From: Mannheimia granulomatis
Lineage (GTDB): Bacteria > Pseudomonadota > Gammaproteobacteria > Enterobacterales > Pasteurellaceae
Assembly (NCBI RefSeq): GCF_013377255.1
Contig: NZ_CP016614.1
Location: 79,501-143,500 of the forward strand
Length of the DNA stretch: 64,000 nt
Direction: 5' to 3'
Of the stretch, positions 17,649 through 26,642 are shown one piece after another. Positions within the stretch are counted from its first letter, which is position 1. Every line of letters starts with the position of its first letter. The notes below the pieces were generated by a model that was not told where the DNA came from, did not search any database, and was given only the letters and a program-made list of their open reading frames with translations. The position numbers and the translations under genes are program-made.

Positions 17649-19301
17649 ATGACTATTTTTCAAGTTGCCCAAAATTGGTTAGCGCAAGACCCGGATGCGG
17701 AAACCCGTGCAGAGTTAGAGAAGCTAATCACAGCTGCACAATCTGATGAACAAGCGAAAGCAGAATTAACTTCTCGTTTTGATGGTCGCCTACAGTTTGG
17801 TACAGCAGGGCTACGTGGTAGATTGCAGGCCGGCTCTCAGGGAATGAACCGTGTATTGGTCGCTCAAGCTGCCGGCGGTTTAGCTGAATTTGTAAAAGGT
17901 TATGATAAAGAGCCTTCGATTGTAATTGGTTATGATGGGCGTAAAAATTCAGATGTGTTTGCTCGTGATACCGCAGAAATTATGGCAGCGGCCGGCATTA
18001 AAACTTATTTATTACCTCGCAAATTACCTACCCCGGTGCTTGCTTTTGCAATTCAATATTTTGATACCACAGCAGGTGTAATGGTAACCGCAAGTCATAA
18101 CCCACCGGAAGATAATGGCTATAAAGTCTATTTAGGTAAAGCAAATGGTGGGGGGCAGATTGTTTCCCCTGCTGATAAAGAAATTGCTGCTTTAATTGAT
18201 AAAGTGGCAAGCGGTGATATTAGAGATTTACCTCGTAGCCAAGAGTTTACTGTGTTAGATGATGAGGTGGTTAATGCTTACATTGAAAAAACAGCTTCTC
18301 TAGCAAAACAGCCAAAAGCAGAGATTAATTATGTGTATACCGCAATGCATGGTGTAGGCTATGAAGTATTAAGTAAAACATTAGAGAAAGCCGGCTTACC
18401 TCAACCGCATTTGGTGACAGAGCAAATTCAACCGGACGGTTCATTCCCGACCGTAAACTTCCCTAACCCGGAAGAAAAAGGTGCTCTTGATTTAGCGATT
18501 AAATTAGCAAAAGAGAAAAATGCAGAATTTATCATTGCTAATGACCCTGATGCTGACCGTTTAGCAGTTGCTGTTCCGGATAGTGAAGGTAATTGGAAGC
18601 CTCTTCATGGTAATGTGATTGGCTGTTTCTTAGGTTGGTATTTAGCAAAACAATTCCAAGCGCAGGGTAAAAAAGGTGTATTGGCTTGTTCATTAGTGTC
18701 TTCTCCAGCTTTAGCCGAAATTGCGAAAAAATATGGTTTGAACTCAGAAGAAACTTTAACTGGCTTTAAATATATCGGTAAAGTTGAAAATCTCTTATTT
18801 GGCTTTGAAGAAGCCTTAGGTTATTTAGTTGACCCGGATAAAGTACGCGATAAAGATGGTATTTCAGCAGCAATTACTTTCTTAGATTTGGTATGTAGCT
18901 TAAAACAAGAAGGTAAAACAATAGCAGATTATACGGCTGAGTTTGTGAAAGAATTTGGTGCTTATGTAAGCGGTCAAATTTCAATAAGAGTTTGCGATTT
19001 AGCCGAAATCGGTAAATTGATGGCTGCATTACGCAGTACTCCTCCAGCTGAAATTGGTGGTTTTAAAGTAACTGAATTTATCGATCATACGAAAACAGAA
19101 CGCAAAAATGATATTTTAGTTTTCATTTTAGAAAACGGCAGTCGTTTAATTGTTCGCCCTTCCGGTACAGAGCCAAAAATTAAATTCTATTTGGATGCTA
19201 AAGGAACTGATGCCGAAAATGCGGAACTTGTATTAGCTCAGTTTGATGAAAGTGTACGTTCGCTTCTTCGTCAAGAGCAATACGGAAAACAAGATTGTTA
19301 A
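17649..19301 (+). CDS. Phosphohexomutase (phosphoglucomutase/phosphomannomutase family)
   Basis: Alpha-D-phosphohexomutase of 550 residues that interconverts sugar 1- and 6-phosphates. The phosphoserine loop TASHNP has its serine at residue 149. The metal loop DPDADR is near residue 300 and the phosphate-binding loop RPSGTEPKIKFY near the C-terminus. FGTAGLRG at 50-57 is typical of the PGM2-like group, so substrate choice (glucose-, mannose- or pentose-phosphate) cannot be set from sequence alone. It is monocistronic with its own terminator. Confidence 0.9.
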   Translation: MTIFQVAQNWLAQDPDAETRAELEKLITAAQSDEQAKAELTSRFDGRLQFGTAGLRGRLQAGSQGMNRVLVAQAAGGLAEFVKGYDKEPSIVIGYDGRKNSDVFARDTAEIMAAAGIKTYLLPRKLPTPVLAFAIQYFDTTAGVMVTASHNPPEDNGYKVYLGKANGGGQIVSPADKEIAALIDKVASGDIRDLPRSQEFTVLDDEVVNAYIEKTASLAKQPKAEINYVYTAMHGVGYEVLSKTLEKAGLPQPHLVTEQIQPDGSFPTVNFPNPEEKGALDLAIKLAKEKNAEFIIANDPDADRLAVAVPDSEGNWKPLHGNVIGCFLGWYLAKQFQAQGKKGVLACSLVSSPALAEIAKKYGLNSEETLTGFKYIGKVENLLFGFEEALGYLVDPDKVRDKDGISAAITFLDLVCSLKQEGKTIADYTAEFVKEFGAYVSGQISIRVCDLAEIGKLMAALRSTPPAEIGGFKVTEFIDHTKTERKNDILVFILENGSRLIVRPSGTEPKIKFYLDAKGTDAENAELVLAQFDESVRSLLRQEQYGKQDC

Positions 19302-19309
19302 TTTAAGTT

Positions 19310-19341
19310 TTGGGCGAACATAGTTCGCCCATTTATTTTGT
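19310..19341 (+). terminator. Terminator after phosphohexomutase gene
   Basis: TGGGCGAA and TTCGCCCA form an 8-bp stem with loop CATAG, followed by TTTATTTTG. Confidence 0.8.
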
Positions 19342-19354
19342 GATCTCTCTCACA
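19339..19354 (+). promoter_or_regulatory. CRP-binding site upstream of psuK
   Basis: Perfect TGTGA-N6-TCACA (TGTGATCTCTCTCACA), centred about 105 bases before the psuK ATG. It touches the end of the preceding terminator's T tail. Confidence 0.85.
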
Positions 19355-19450
19355 GTTCTAAAAATAAACAATTGCAACTGCTCATTTTTTAGCTAAAAAT
19401 ATTAAACATAAGTTTAGAAATATAAACTTATGTTTATTGGAGGCTATGAT

Positions 19451-20554
19451 ATGACTGATAATGAGCGTGTTATTTTTGAACTTATTCGTCAAAATCCTTT
19501 TATTTCTCAACAAGATATTGCCGATAAAGTGGCGCTTTCTCGTCCTGCTGTGGCAAATATTATTTCAAGTCTGGTAAAAAAAGAATATTTGCTTGGTAAA
19601 GCTTATGTGTTTAACGAGCGAAATTCTGTGGTCTGTATTGGGGCTGCAAACCTTGATAAAAAAATTAAAACAAATCATGAATTACAAGGTTATACCTCTA
19701 ATCCTATTACATCCAAAGTTTCTATTGGGGGCGTAGTTCGCAATATCGCTGAGAACTTAGGTCGTTTAGAACAAAATGTGATTTTAATTTCAGCGGTTGG
19801 AAATGATCCTGAATGGTCTCGTATAAAAACACTATCCTCGCCTTTTATGAATACGGAATCAGTAATTATGATCGAGGGGCAATCAACAGGTTATTATACC
19901 GCACTTCTTGATATTGATGGTGAAATGTATTTAGGCTTAGCAGATATGTCTATTTATGATCATTTCAAACCAGAACTTCTCATAAAGCAACAACAGTATT
20001 TACGCAACGCAAAATGTTTAGTTGTTGATTTAAATTGCCCTAAAGAAACCGTTGAATTTTTATGTGCTTATGCACAAAAACAACAGGTTAAATTAGTCAT
20101 TATTGCGGTATCAGAACCTAAAATGAAAAACTTACCTAAACAGCTTTTGGGTGTGGATTGTTTGTTTCTTAATAAAGGAGAACTTGGCTCATTTGTTGGG
20201 CGAGTGCTGGATTCGGAAGATAAGCTAAAAGAGGCTGTAAACGACGTTTTAGATTGTGGGGTAAAACAGGTTATTCTCACATTAGGTTCAAAAGGTGTGT
20301 TATTGGCGACTAAAAATAGTTATAGATGGTATCCGGTAAAACCGTTGGAACCTTCGAAAGTGATTGATGTAACAGGTGCCGGAGATTCTTTTAGTGCGGC
20401 ATTTATTGATGCATGGTTGCAAGGTGAAAACGAACAAAAATGTGTTCTAGCCGGTATGACGAATGCTTATTACACCATTCAATCTGAATTTACGGTTCGA
20501 ACAAATTTAACCAAAGCACAATTACAAACTGAAATGGAGAACTTTTATGAATAA
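19451..20554 (+). CDS. psuK: Pseudouridine kinase with N-terminal winged HTH
   Basis: PfkB-family kinase that phosphorylates pseudouridine to pseudouridine 5'-phosphate. An N-terminal winged helix-turn-helix (about residues 1-50; ISQQDIADKVALSRPAVANIISSL) precedes the sugar-kinase domain, whose catalytic signature is DVTGAGDSFSAAF. I start at the ATG at 19451, which has GGAGG 7 bases before it. The ORF overlaps psuG by 8 bases, so the two are translationally coupled. The HTH suggests that the kinase may also regulate transcription. About 367 residues. Confidence 0.93.
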   Translation: MTDNERVIFELIRQNPFISQQDIADKVALSRPAVANIISSLVKKEYLLGKAYVFNERNSVVCIGAANLDKKIKTNHELQGYTSNPITSKVSIGGVVRNIAENLGRLEQNVILISAVGNDPEWSRIKTLSSPFMNTESVIMIEGQSTGYYTALLDIDGEMYLGLADMSIYDHFKPELLIKQQQYLRNAKCLVVDLNCPKETVEFLCAYAQKQQVKLVIIAVSEPKMKNLPKQLLGVDCLFLNKGELGSFVGRVLDSEDKLKEAVNDVLDCGVKQVILTLGSKGVLLATKNSYRWYPVKPLEPSKVIDVTGAGDSFSAAFIDAWLQGENEQKCVLAGMTNAYYTIQSEFTVRTNLTKAQLQTEMENFYE

Positions 20555-21464
20555 GTACTTAGTTTTATCACAAGAAGTTAAAGAAGGTATGGCAAAAGGT
20601 TTACCAATTGTTGCATTAGAATCAACGATTATCTCTCACGGTATGCCTTATCCGCAAAATGTAAAAATGGCTCGAGAAGTTGAGCAAATTATACGTGATA
20701 ACGGCGCTGTGCCTGCAACTATAGCGATTGTTGATGGCAAAATTAAAATTGGTTTATCTGACGATGAATTGGAAATGTTTGGTAGTAGTAAAGGAATTGC
20801 AAAGGTATCACGTCGGGATTTAGCTGAAATTGTCGCCTCAAAACGTTTAGGTGCAACAACAGTTGCCACCACTATGATCGCAGCAGAGCTTGCAGGGATT
20901 AAATTTTTTGTAACCGGTGGCTTAGGTGGAGTTCACCGTGGCTGGGAACATAATTTAGATATTTCAGCTGATTTAGATGAGTTTGCTCAAACAAATGTTA
21001 CCGTTATTTGTGCTGGGGCAAAATCGATTTTAGATCTTCCTGCAACATTAGAATATTTAGAAACTAAAGGTGTGCCTGTTATTGGTTATAAAACGAAAAA
21101 CCTACCAGCCTTCTTTTGTCGAGACAGCGGCTTACCACTACCACTTTCATCAGATGACTTACAACACATTGCCAATACGATTAAAACTAAATGGGAATTA
21201 GGGTTAAAAGGAGGTGTGGTTGTTGCAAATCCTATTCCTGAAGAATACGCGTTAGCGCCTGAATACATTGATGGCATTATTGCAAAGGCGGTTAAAGAAG
21301 CCGAGGAGAAAGGCGTTGTCGGCAAGGAGATTACACCATTCTTATTAGGTAAGATTGTTGAAATGACAGGTGGTAAAAGCTTAGAGGCTAATATTCATTT
21401 AGTCAAAAATAACGCTAAAGTTGGCGCTCAACTTGCAGTGAGTTATTTCAATTTAAAACATTAA
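20547..21464 (+). CDS. psuG: Pseudouridine-5'-phosphate glycosidase
   Basis: Cleaves the C-C glycosidic bond of pseudouridine 5'-phosphate to uracil and ribose 5-phosphate. The 305 residues match the PsuG/IndA family. Key blocks are VALESTIISHGMPYPQN, TTVATTMIAAELAGIKFFVT, and GGLGGVHRG. Start overlaps the end of psuK. Together with psuK and the following nucleoside hydrolase it forms a salvage operon for nucleosides from RNA breakdown. Confidence 0.97.
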   Translation: MNKYLVLSQEVKEGMAKGLPIVALESTIISHGMPYPQNVKMAREVEQIIRDNGAVPATIAIVDGKIKIGLSDDELEMFGSSKGIAKVSRRDLAEIVASKRLGATTVATTMIAAELAGIKFFVTGGLGGVHRGWEHNLDISADLDEFAQTNVTVICAGAKSILDLPATLEYLETKGVPVIGYKTKNLPAFFCRDSGLPLPLSSDDLQHIANTIKTKWELGLKGGVVVANPIPEEYALAPEYIDGIIAKAVKEAEEKGVVGKEITPFLLGKIVEMTGGKSLEANIHLVKNNAKVGAQLAVSYFNLKH

Positions 21465-21490
21465 AGAGAGAATGACTAATTCTCTTTTTT
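21463..21490 (+). terminator. Hairpin between psuG and the nucleoside hydrolase gene
   Basis: AAAGAGAGAAT and ATTCTCTTTTTT form an AT-rich stem with T tail. It could be a partial terminator that lowers expression of the third gene. Confidence 0.5.
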
Positions 21491-21510
21491 ATATAATTAA
21501 GGAGAAAATA

Positions 21511-22443
21511 ATGGCTCAAAAAATTATTTTAGATTGTGATCCCGGGCATGATGATGCGATTGCGATGATGTTAGCATGGGGAAATCCAAATATTGATTTA
21601 TTAGCGGTAACCACTGTTGTTGGAAATCAAACGTTAGAAAAAGTGTCTCGTAACGCACTTGCAGTTGCAGAAATTGCCAATATTCGAAATATTCCCTTTG
21701 CGAAAGGCTGCCCTCACCCACTTGTGAGAGAAGTGGAAAATGCCCCTGATATTCATGGTGATTCGGGAATGGATGGACCCAAATTACCCGAACCTACTCA
21801 ACAATTTTCAGACCAGCATGCAGCCAATTTAATTATTGATTTAGTAATGTCGCACCCAGAAAAAAGCATTACTTTAGTGCCAACAGGTGGATTAACTAAT
21901 ATAGCGTTAGCTGCACGGTTAGAGCCTCGTATTATTGAGCGAGTAAAAGAGGTTGTGTTGATGGGAGGCGGTTATCACACCGGTAACTGGAGTGCGGTTG
22001 CAGAATTTAACATTAAAATTGACCCGGAAGCTGCTCATATTGTTTTTAATGCCGGTTGGAAGGTTACAATGGTAGGATTAGATCTTACCCACCAAGCATT
22101 AGCTACGCCTGATGTTGTTGAACGCTTTGCTGCACTCAACACTAAACCGGGGCAATTTGTGGTGGAGTTGCTCGAATTTTTCGGCAAAATGTATAAACAA
22201 GCCCAAGATTTTGATGCCCCTCCGGTACACGATGCCTGTGCTGTCGCCTATGTGATTGACCCAAGTTTAATTGAAGTACAACAAGTGCCGGTTAATATTG
22301 AATTAACAGGAACTCACACCTTAGGAATGACCGTTGCTGATTTCCGTTATCCGCTAAAACCTTGCAATACTTGGGTAGCAAAAAAATTGGATAAAGCGCG
22401 TTTCTGGAATTTGGTAATCGACTCGGTGAAAAATCTCGGCTAA
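21511..22443 (+). CDS. Ribonucleoside hydrolase (IUNH family)
   Basis: Hydrolyses ribonucleosides to base and ribose. The Ca2+-binding N-terminal motif DCDPGHDDAIAMML and the late active-site histidine in PPVHDACAVAYVID are intact. 310 residues, like RihA/RihB of E. coli; psuK-psuG also neighbour rihB there, but I cannot decide pyrimidine versus purine preference. I chose the ATG at 21511 because GGAG precedes it and the upstream in-frame extension runs through the intergenic hairpin. It ends 6 bases from the convergent recG. Confidence 0.92.
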   Translation: MAQKIILDCDPGHDDAIAMMLAWGNPNIDLLAVTTVVGNQTLEKVSRNALAVAEIANIRNIPFAKGCPHPLVREVENAPDIHGDSGMDGPKLPEPTQQFSDQHAANLIIDLVMSHPEKSITLVPTGGLTNIALAARLEPRIIERVKEVVLMGGGYHTGNWSAVAEFNIKIDPEAAHIVFNAGWKVTMVGLDLTHQALATPDVVERFAALNTKPGQFVVELLEFFGKMYKQAQDFDAPPVHDACAVAYVIDPSLIEVQQVPVNIELTGTHTLGMTVADFRYPLKPCNTWVAKKLDKARFWNLVIDSVKNLG

Positions 22444-22449
22444 AAACAG

Positions 22450-24543
22450 TTAAGCGTTGGTATATTCCGCTTTATCATCTAACCAACGCTTAACTAATGC
22501 CTGTGCAAGCGGTGGATTTTCGACAAGAATTTGCTTAGCGTAGTGCTGAACAAGCGGAATCATTTTGCGATCTCGCATTAAATCAGCCACCTTAAATTCT
22601 GCCATCCCGGTCTGTTTTGTACCTAAAATTTCCCCTGTGCCACGAATTTCTAAATCTTTTTCTGCTATATAAAAACCATCTTGGCTATCTCGCATTACTT
22701 GTAAACGCTTGCCTGAAATTTTACCCAGTGGCGGTTTATACATTAGCACACAATGGGAAGCGGTAGCCCCCCGTCCAACCCGCCCGCGCAACTGATGAAG
22801 TTGAGCAAGCCCTAAACGCTCGGAATTTTCAATAATCATCAGGCTGGCATTCGGCACATCAACTCCCACTTCAATAACCGTGGTAGCAACTAACAAATCT
22901 AATTCTGCTGCTTTAAACGAAGCCATAATTTCTTGTTTTTCCTGTGGCTTCATTCGCCCGTGTACTAATCCAATGCGTAAATCCGGCAAGGCTCGTTGCA
23001 AATCTTCAGCAATCGCTGCTGCGGCTTGAGCCTCTAATACTTCCGATTCATCAATTAAAGTACACACCCAATAGGCTTGGCGATTTTCTTTTTTACAGGC
23101 TTGATAAACCCGTTGCACAATTTCTGCTCGTCTATCTTCAGAAATCACCACGGTGGTAATAGGTGTTCGCCCCGGGGGGAGTTCATCAATAATCGAAGTA
23201 TCCAAATCGGCATAAACCGTCATTGCTAATGTTCTTGGAATCGGGGTTGCTGTCATAATAAGCTGGTGTGGATAAATGTCCTGCCCGTTAGCATTTTTCG
23301 CCCCTTTTTCACGCAGTGTTAAACGTTGATGCACGCCGAAACGGTGTTGCTCATCAATAATCACTAAGGCTAAATGGTGAAATTCCACTGCCTCTTGGAA
23401 CAGTGCGTGTGTGCCGATGATCATCTGCACCTCGCCGTTTTTAATGGCTTCAAGTTGAACGGTTCTTGCTTTGCCTTTCACTTTACCGGCAAGCCAGCCG
23501 ACTTCTATCCCAAATGGTTTAAGCCAGTTGGCAAAGTTATTAGCGTGCTGTTCAGCAAGAATTTCAGTTGGAGCCATCAGGGCAACCTGTTTGCCGTTAT
23601 CAATCGCTAACAGAGCAGCCAAAGCCGCAACCAGCGTTTTTCCTGAACCCACATCGCCTTGCACTAATCGCATCATTGGTGAAGGCCGAGCTAAATCACG
23701 CTCAATATCCGCTGTTACTCGGCTTTGGGCATTGGTTGGCTTGAATGGTAGGCTTGTTAAAAAGCGATCTTTCAAATCTGTTTTGTAGGTCAGTGGCTCG
23801 GCAAATTGTTGTTTCACGCCTAAACGAAGCTGTTGCATCGCTAAATTATGAGCAAGCAGTTCTTCAAAAATCAGCCGTTTTTGAGCGGGATGGCCACCTT
23901 TTTCTAAGATCTCTGCTGAAATAGTTGGTGGTGGGCGGTGCAATAATTGCAAGGCTTCTTTAAGACTATATTTATGTGGATTGTATTCATCTGGCAACAG
24001 TTCTGCCACTTTAACATTATTTAATACCGCCAAGGCCTGCTCAGTCATTTTGCGTAATGATGCCTGTTTCAAGCCTTCGGTAGTAGAATAAATCGGCGTG
24101 AGTGTTTCCGCCAATTCAAGCGGTTGATTATTGCGGATAATTTGATATTCAGGGTGATGAATTTCCGCCATAAAACGCCCACGTTTTACCTCGCCAAAGG
24201 CTTTTACCCGAACGCCTGTAGCAAGGCTGTTTTTCATTCCTGCATTGAAGTTAAAGAATTTGAGCATAATTTTGCTTGTACCGTCCGATAACGTTACAGA
24301 CAAAATAGGGCGTTTACCAAACTGCACTTCTGTTAATTGCACATAACCTTCAATGGTGCAGTAACTTTCAGGGCGAACATCGGCAATCGGTGTAATGCGA
24401 GTACGATCTTCATATCTCATCGGCAGATGAAATAACAAATCTTGCACGTTATTAATACCTATACGGCTTAATTTTTCGGCGATTGCCGCACCAACACCCG
24501 AAAGGGCGGTTAAAGGTATGCCATCTAATAATTGTTCACTCAT
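22450..24543 (-). CDS. recG: ATP-dependent DNA helicase RecG
   Basis: Branch-migration helicase that remodels stalled forks and Holliday junctions. 697 residues (E. coli 693). The N-terminal wedge/OB domain carries LTALSGVGAAIAEKLSRIGI and YEDRTRITPI. The motor has Walker A GDVGSGKT, the DEQH box VIIDEQHRFGVHQR, TATPIPRTLAMT, and the motif VI region LHQLRGRVGRG. It is convergent with the nucleoside hydrolase gene and divergent from htpG. Confidence 0.98.
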   Translation of the reverse strand: MSEQLLDGIPLTALSGVGAAIAEKLSRIGINNVQDLLFHLPMRYEDRTRITPIADVRPESYCTIEGYVQLTEVQFGKRPILSVTLSDGTSKIMLKFFNFNAGMKNSLATGVRVKAFGEVKRGRFMAEIHHPEYQIIRNNQPLELAETLTPIYSTTEGLKQASLRKMTEQALAVLNNVKVAELLPDEYNPHKYSLKEALQLLHRPPPTISAEILEKGGHPAQKRLIFEELLAHNLAMQQLRLGVKQQFAEPLTYKTDLKDRFLTSLPFKPTNAQSRVTADIERDLARPSPMMRLVQGDVGSGKTLVAALAALLAIDNGKQVALMAPTEILAEQHANNFANWLKPFGIEVGWLAGKVKGKARTVQLEAIKNGEVQMIIGTHALFQEAVEFHHLALVIIDEQHRFGVHQRLTLREKGAKNANGQDIYPHQLIMTATPIPRTLAMTVYADLDTSIIDELPPGRTPITTVVISEDRRAEIVQRVYQACKKENRQAYWVCTLIDESEVLEAQAAAAIAEDLQRALPDLRIGLVHGRMKPQEKQEIMASFKAAELDLLVATTVIEVGVDVPNASLMIIENSERLGLAQLHQLRGRVGRGATASHCVLMYKPPLGKISGKRLQVMRDSQDGFYIAEKDLEIRGTGEILGTKQTGMAEFKVADLMRDRKMIPLVQHYAKQILVENPPLAQALVKRWLDDKAEYTNA

Positions 24544-24625
24544 TATTTTATAGGGTTAGCTTCATCAATTTAATGATAATTTACCACCAATCGGGAAATT
24601 ATGAATGAAGAATTTTGCAAAAAAA

Positions 24626-24653
24626 CTTGAAAATTTGACCGCTTGCCCCATCT
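24626..24653 (+). promoter_or_regulatory. Sigma-32 (heat-shock) promoter of htpG
   Basis: CTTGAAA (24626-24632) and CCCCATCT (24646-24653) are separated by 13 bases, matching the sigma-32 consensus. The spacer contains an uptake-signal core (GACCGCTTG). Confidence 0.85.
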
Positions 24654-24690
24654 ATTTTACGTTTTTAATTCAAAAGGAATAGATGATAAA

Positions 24691-26574
24691 ATGAGCCAAA
24701 ATCAAGAAACCCATGGCTTCCAATCCGAAGTCAAACAGCTTTTACAACTGATGATCCACTCGCTCTACTCCAACAAGGAAATTTTCCTACGCGAGCTGAT
24801 TTCTAACGCCTCCGATGCAGCGGACAAACTGCGTTTTAAAGCTCTGTCTGAACCGTCTTTATATGAAGGCGATGGTGAGTTGCGTGTACGTGTGTCGATT
24901 GATGAAACGCTTGGCACTATTACTATTGCCGATAACGGTATCGGTATGACTCGTGAGCAGGTGATCGACCACTTAGGGACGATTGCTAAATCCGGCACCA
25001 AAGAATTTTTAAATGAACTCGGCTCCGATCAAGCCAAAGACAGCCAGCTTATCGGGCAGTTCGGCGTAGGCTTCTACTCTTCATTTATCGTGGCGGACAA
25101 AGTCACAGTCAAAACCCGTGCTGCTGGTCTACCAGCCAATCAAGGCGTGATTTGGGAATCAGCAGGCGAGGGAGAGTATTCCGTTGCCGATATTGAAAAA
25201 GCTGATCGAGGAACCGAAGTGATTTTACACCTGCGTGAGGACGAAAAAGAATTCCTGAGCGAGTGGCGTTTGCGTGAAATCATCGGCAAATACTCCGACC
25301 ATATCGGGCTGGCGGTGGAAATTCAAACCAACGAATACGATGACGAAGGTAAAACAAGCGGTCAAAAATGGGAAAAAATTAACAAAGCTCAAGCCCTTTG
25401 GACGAGATCGAAAAATGAGATTTCAGACGAGGAATATAAAGAGTTCTACAAGCACATCAGCCACGATTTTGCCGACCCGTTGCTTTGGTCGCATAACAAA
25501 GTGGAAGGCAAACAGGAGTACACCAGCCTGCTGTATGTGCCGAGCAAAGCCCCATGGGATCTGTTCCAACGTGAGCAAAAACACGGTTTGAAACTCTACG
25601 TTCAGCGTGTGTTTATTATGGACGACGCCGAAGTCTTTATGCCGAACTACCTGCGTTTTATGCGAGGCTTGCTCGACACCAACGACCTGCCGCTTAACGT
25701 CAGCCGTGAAATTCTGCAAGAGAATAAAGTGACCCAATCGCTGCGTTCTGCACTCACCAAACGTGCTTTACAGCTTTTGGAAAAACTGGCAAAAGACGAT
25801 GCGGAAAAATACGCCCAATTCTGGCAAGCGTTCGGCTTGGTGCTGAAAGAGGGCGTGGGTGAAGATTTTGCGAACAAGCAACAGGTGGCAGGCTTGCTCC
25901 GTTTTGCTTCAACGCACTCAGACAGTAGCGAACAAGCGGTCAGTTTTGCCGATTATATTGCAAGAATGAAAGAGGGGCAGAAAGCGATCTACTTCTTAAC
26001 TGCCGACAGCTATAGTGCTGCCAAAAACAGTCCACATTTAGAGCTATTTAACAAAAAAGGCATTGAAGTATTACTGCTTTCCGACCGCATTGATGAGTGG
26101 TTAATCAGTCATCTTACCGAATTTGACGGTAAACCGTTGCAAAGCATTACCAAGTCGGATTTAGACTTAGGCGACCTTGCCGACAAAGCGGAAGAAGAAA
26201 CCCAAAAAGCCCAAGAGGCAGAATTTGGCTCATTCTTAGAGCGAGCGAAAGGCTACTTTGGCGAGCGTGTCAAAAACGTGGTGCTGACTCATCGCTTAAC
26301 CGATACACCGGCAGTAGTTTCAACCGATAGCGATGAAATGACTACCCAAATGGCAAAACTCTTTGCCGCAATGGGGCAACAAGCACCGGAAGTGAAATAT
26401 ACTTTCGAGCTAAACCCGGATCACACTATGGTGAAAAAAGTCGCGGATATTGCCGATGAAGCTGAGTTCAACGACTGGATCGAACTGCTGTTTGAACAAG
26501 CCTTACTTGCCGAACGTGGCACGCTGGAAAACCCAACGGCGTTTATTAAGCGAATTAACAAACTTTTAAATTAA
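24691..26574 (+). CDS. htpG: Chaperone protein HtpG (Hsp90)
   Basis: Cytoplasmic Hsp90 chaperone of about 627 residues. The GHKL ATPase motifs are visible: ELISNASDAADKLRF, DNGIGMT, and GQFGVGFYSSFIVADKV. The middle domain has LPLNVSREILQEN. I start at ATG 24691, with AAAAGGA before it; the in-frame extension upstream would run through the promoter. The gene has a consensus heat-shock promoter and its own terminator. Confidence 0.98.
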   Translation: MSQNQETHGFQSEVKQLLQLMIHSLYSNKEIFLRELISNASDAADKLRFKALSEPSLYEGDGELRVRVSIDETLGTITIADNGIGMTREQVIDHLGTIAKSGTKEFLNELGSDQAKDSQLIGQFGVGFYSSFIVADKVTVKTRAAGLPANQGVIWESAGEGEYSVADIEKADRGTEVILHLREDEKEFLSEWRLREIIGKYSDHIGLAVEIQTNEYDDEGKTSGQKWEKINKAQALWTRSKNEISDEEYKEFYKHISHDFADPLLWSHNKVEGKQEYTSLLYVPSKAPWDLFQREQKHGLKLYVQRVFIMDDAEVFMPNYLRFMRGLLDTNDLPLNVSREILQENKVTQSLRSALTKRALQLLEKLAKDDAEKYAQFWQAFGLVLKEGVGEDFANKQQVAGLLRFASTHSDSSEQAVSFADYIARMKEGQKAIYFLTADSYSAAKNSPHLELFNKKGIEVLLLSDRIDEWLISHLTEFDGKPLQSITKSDLDLGDLADKAEEETQKAQEAEFGSFLERAKGYFGERVKNVVLTHRLTDTPAVVSTDSDEMTTQMAKLFAAMGQQAPEVKYTFELNPDHTMVKKVADIADEAEFNDWIELLFEQALLAERGTLENPTAFIKRINKLLN

Positions 26575-26590
26575 AAAAGTGCAATTAAAA

Positions 26591-26620
26591 AAATCCACCT
26601 TCAATAAAGGTGGATTTTTT
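26591..26620 (+). terminator. Terminator after htpG
   Basis: AAATCCACCTT and AAGGTGGATTT form the stem, followed by T bases. It may also serve the convergent gene at 26643-27245. Confidence 0.85.
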
Positions 26621-26642
26621 CGTTAATAAATAAAATTTTTTA

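Noticed and set aside
23374..23788. Two overlapping plus-strand frames inside recG
   Set aside because: Shadows of recG coding; composition follows the complement of the helicase motifs.
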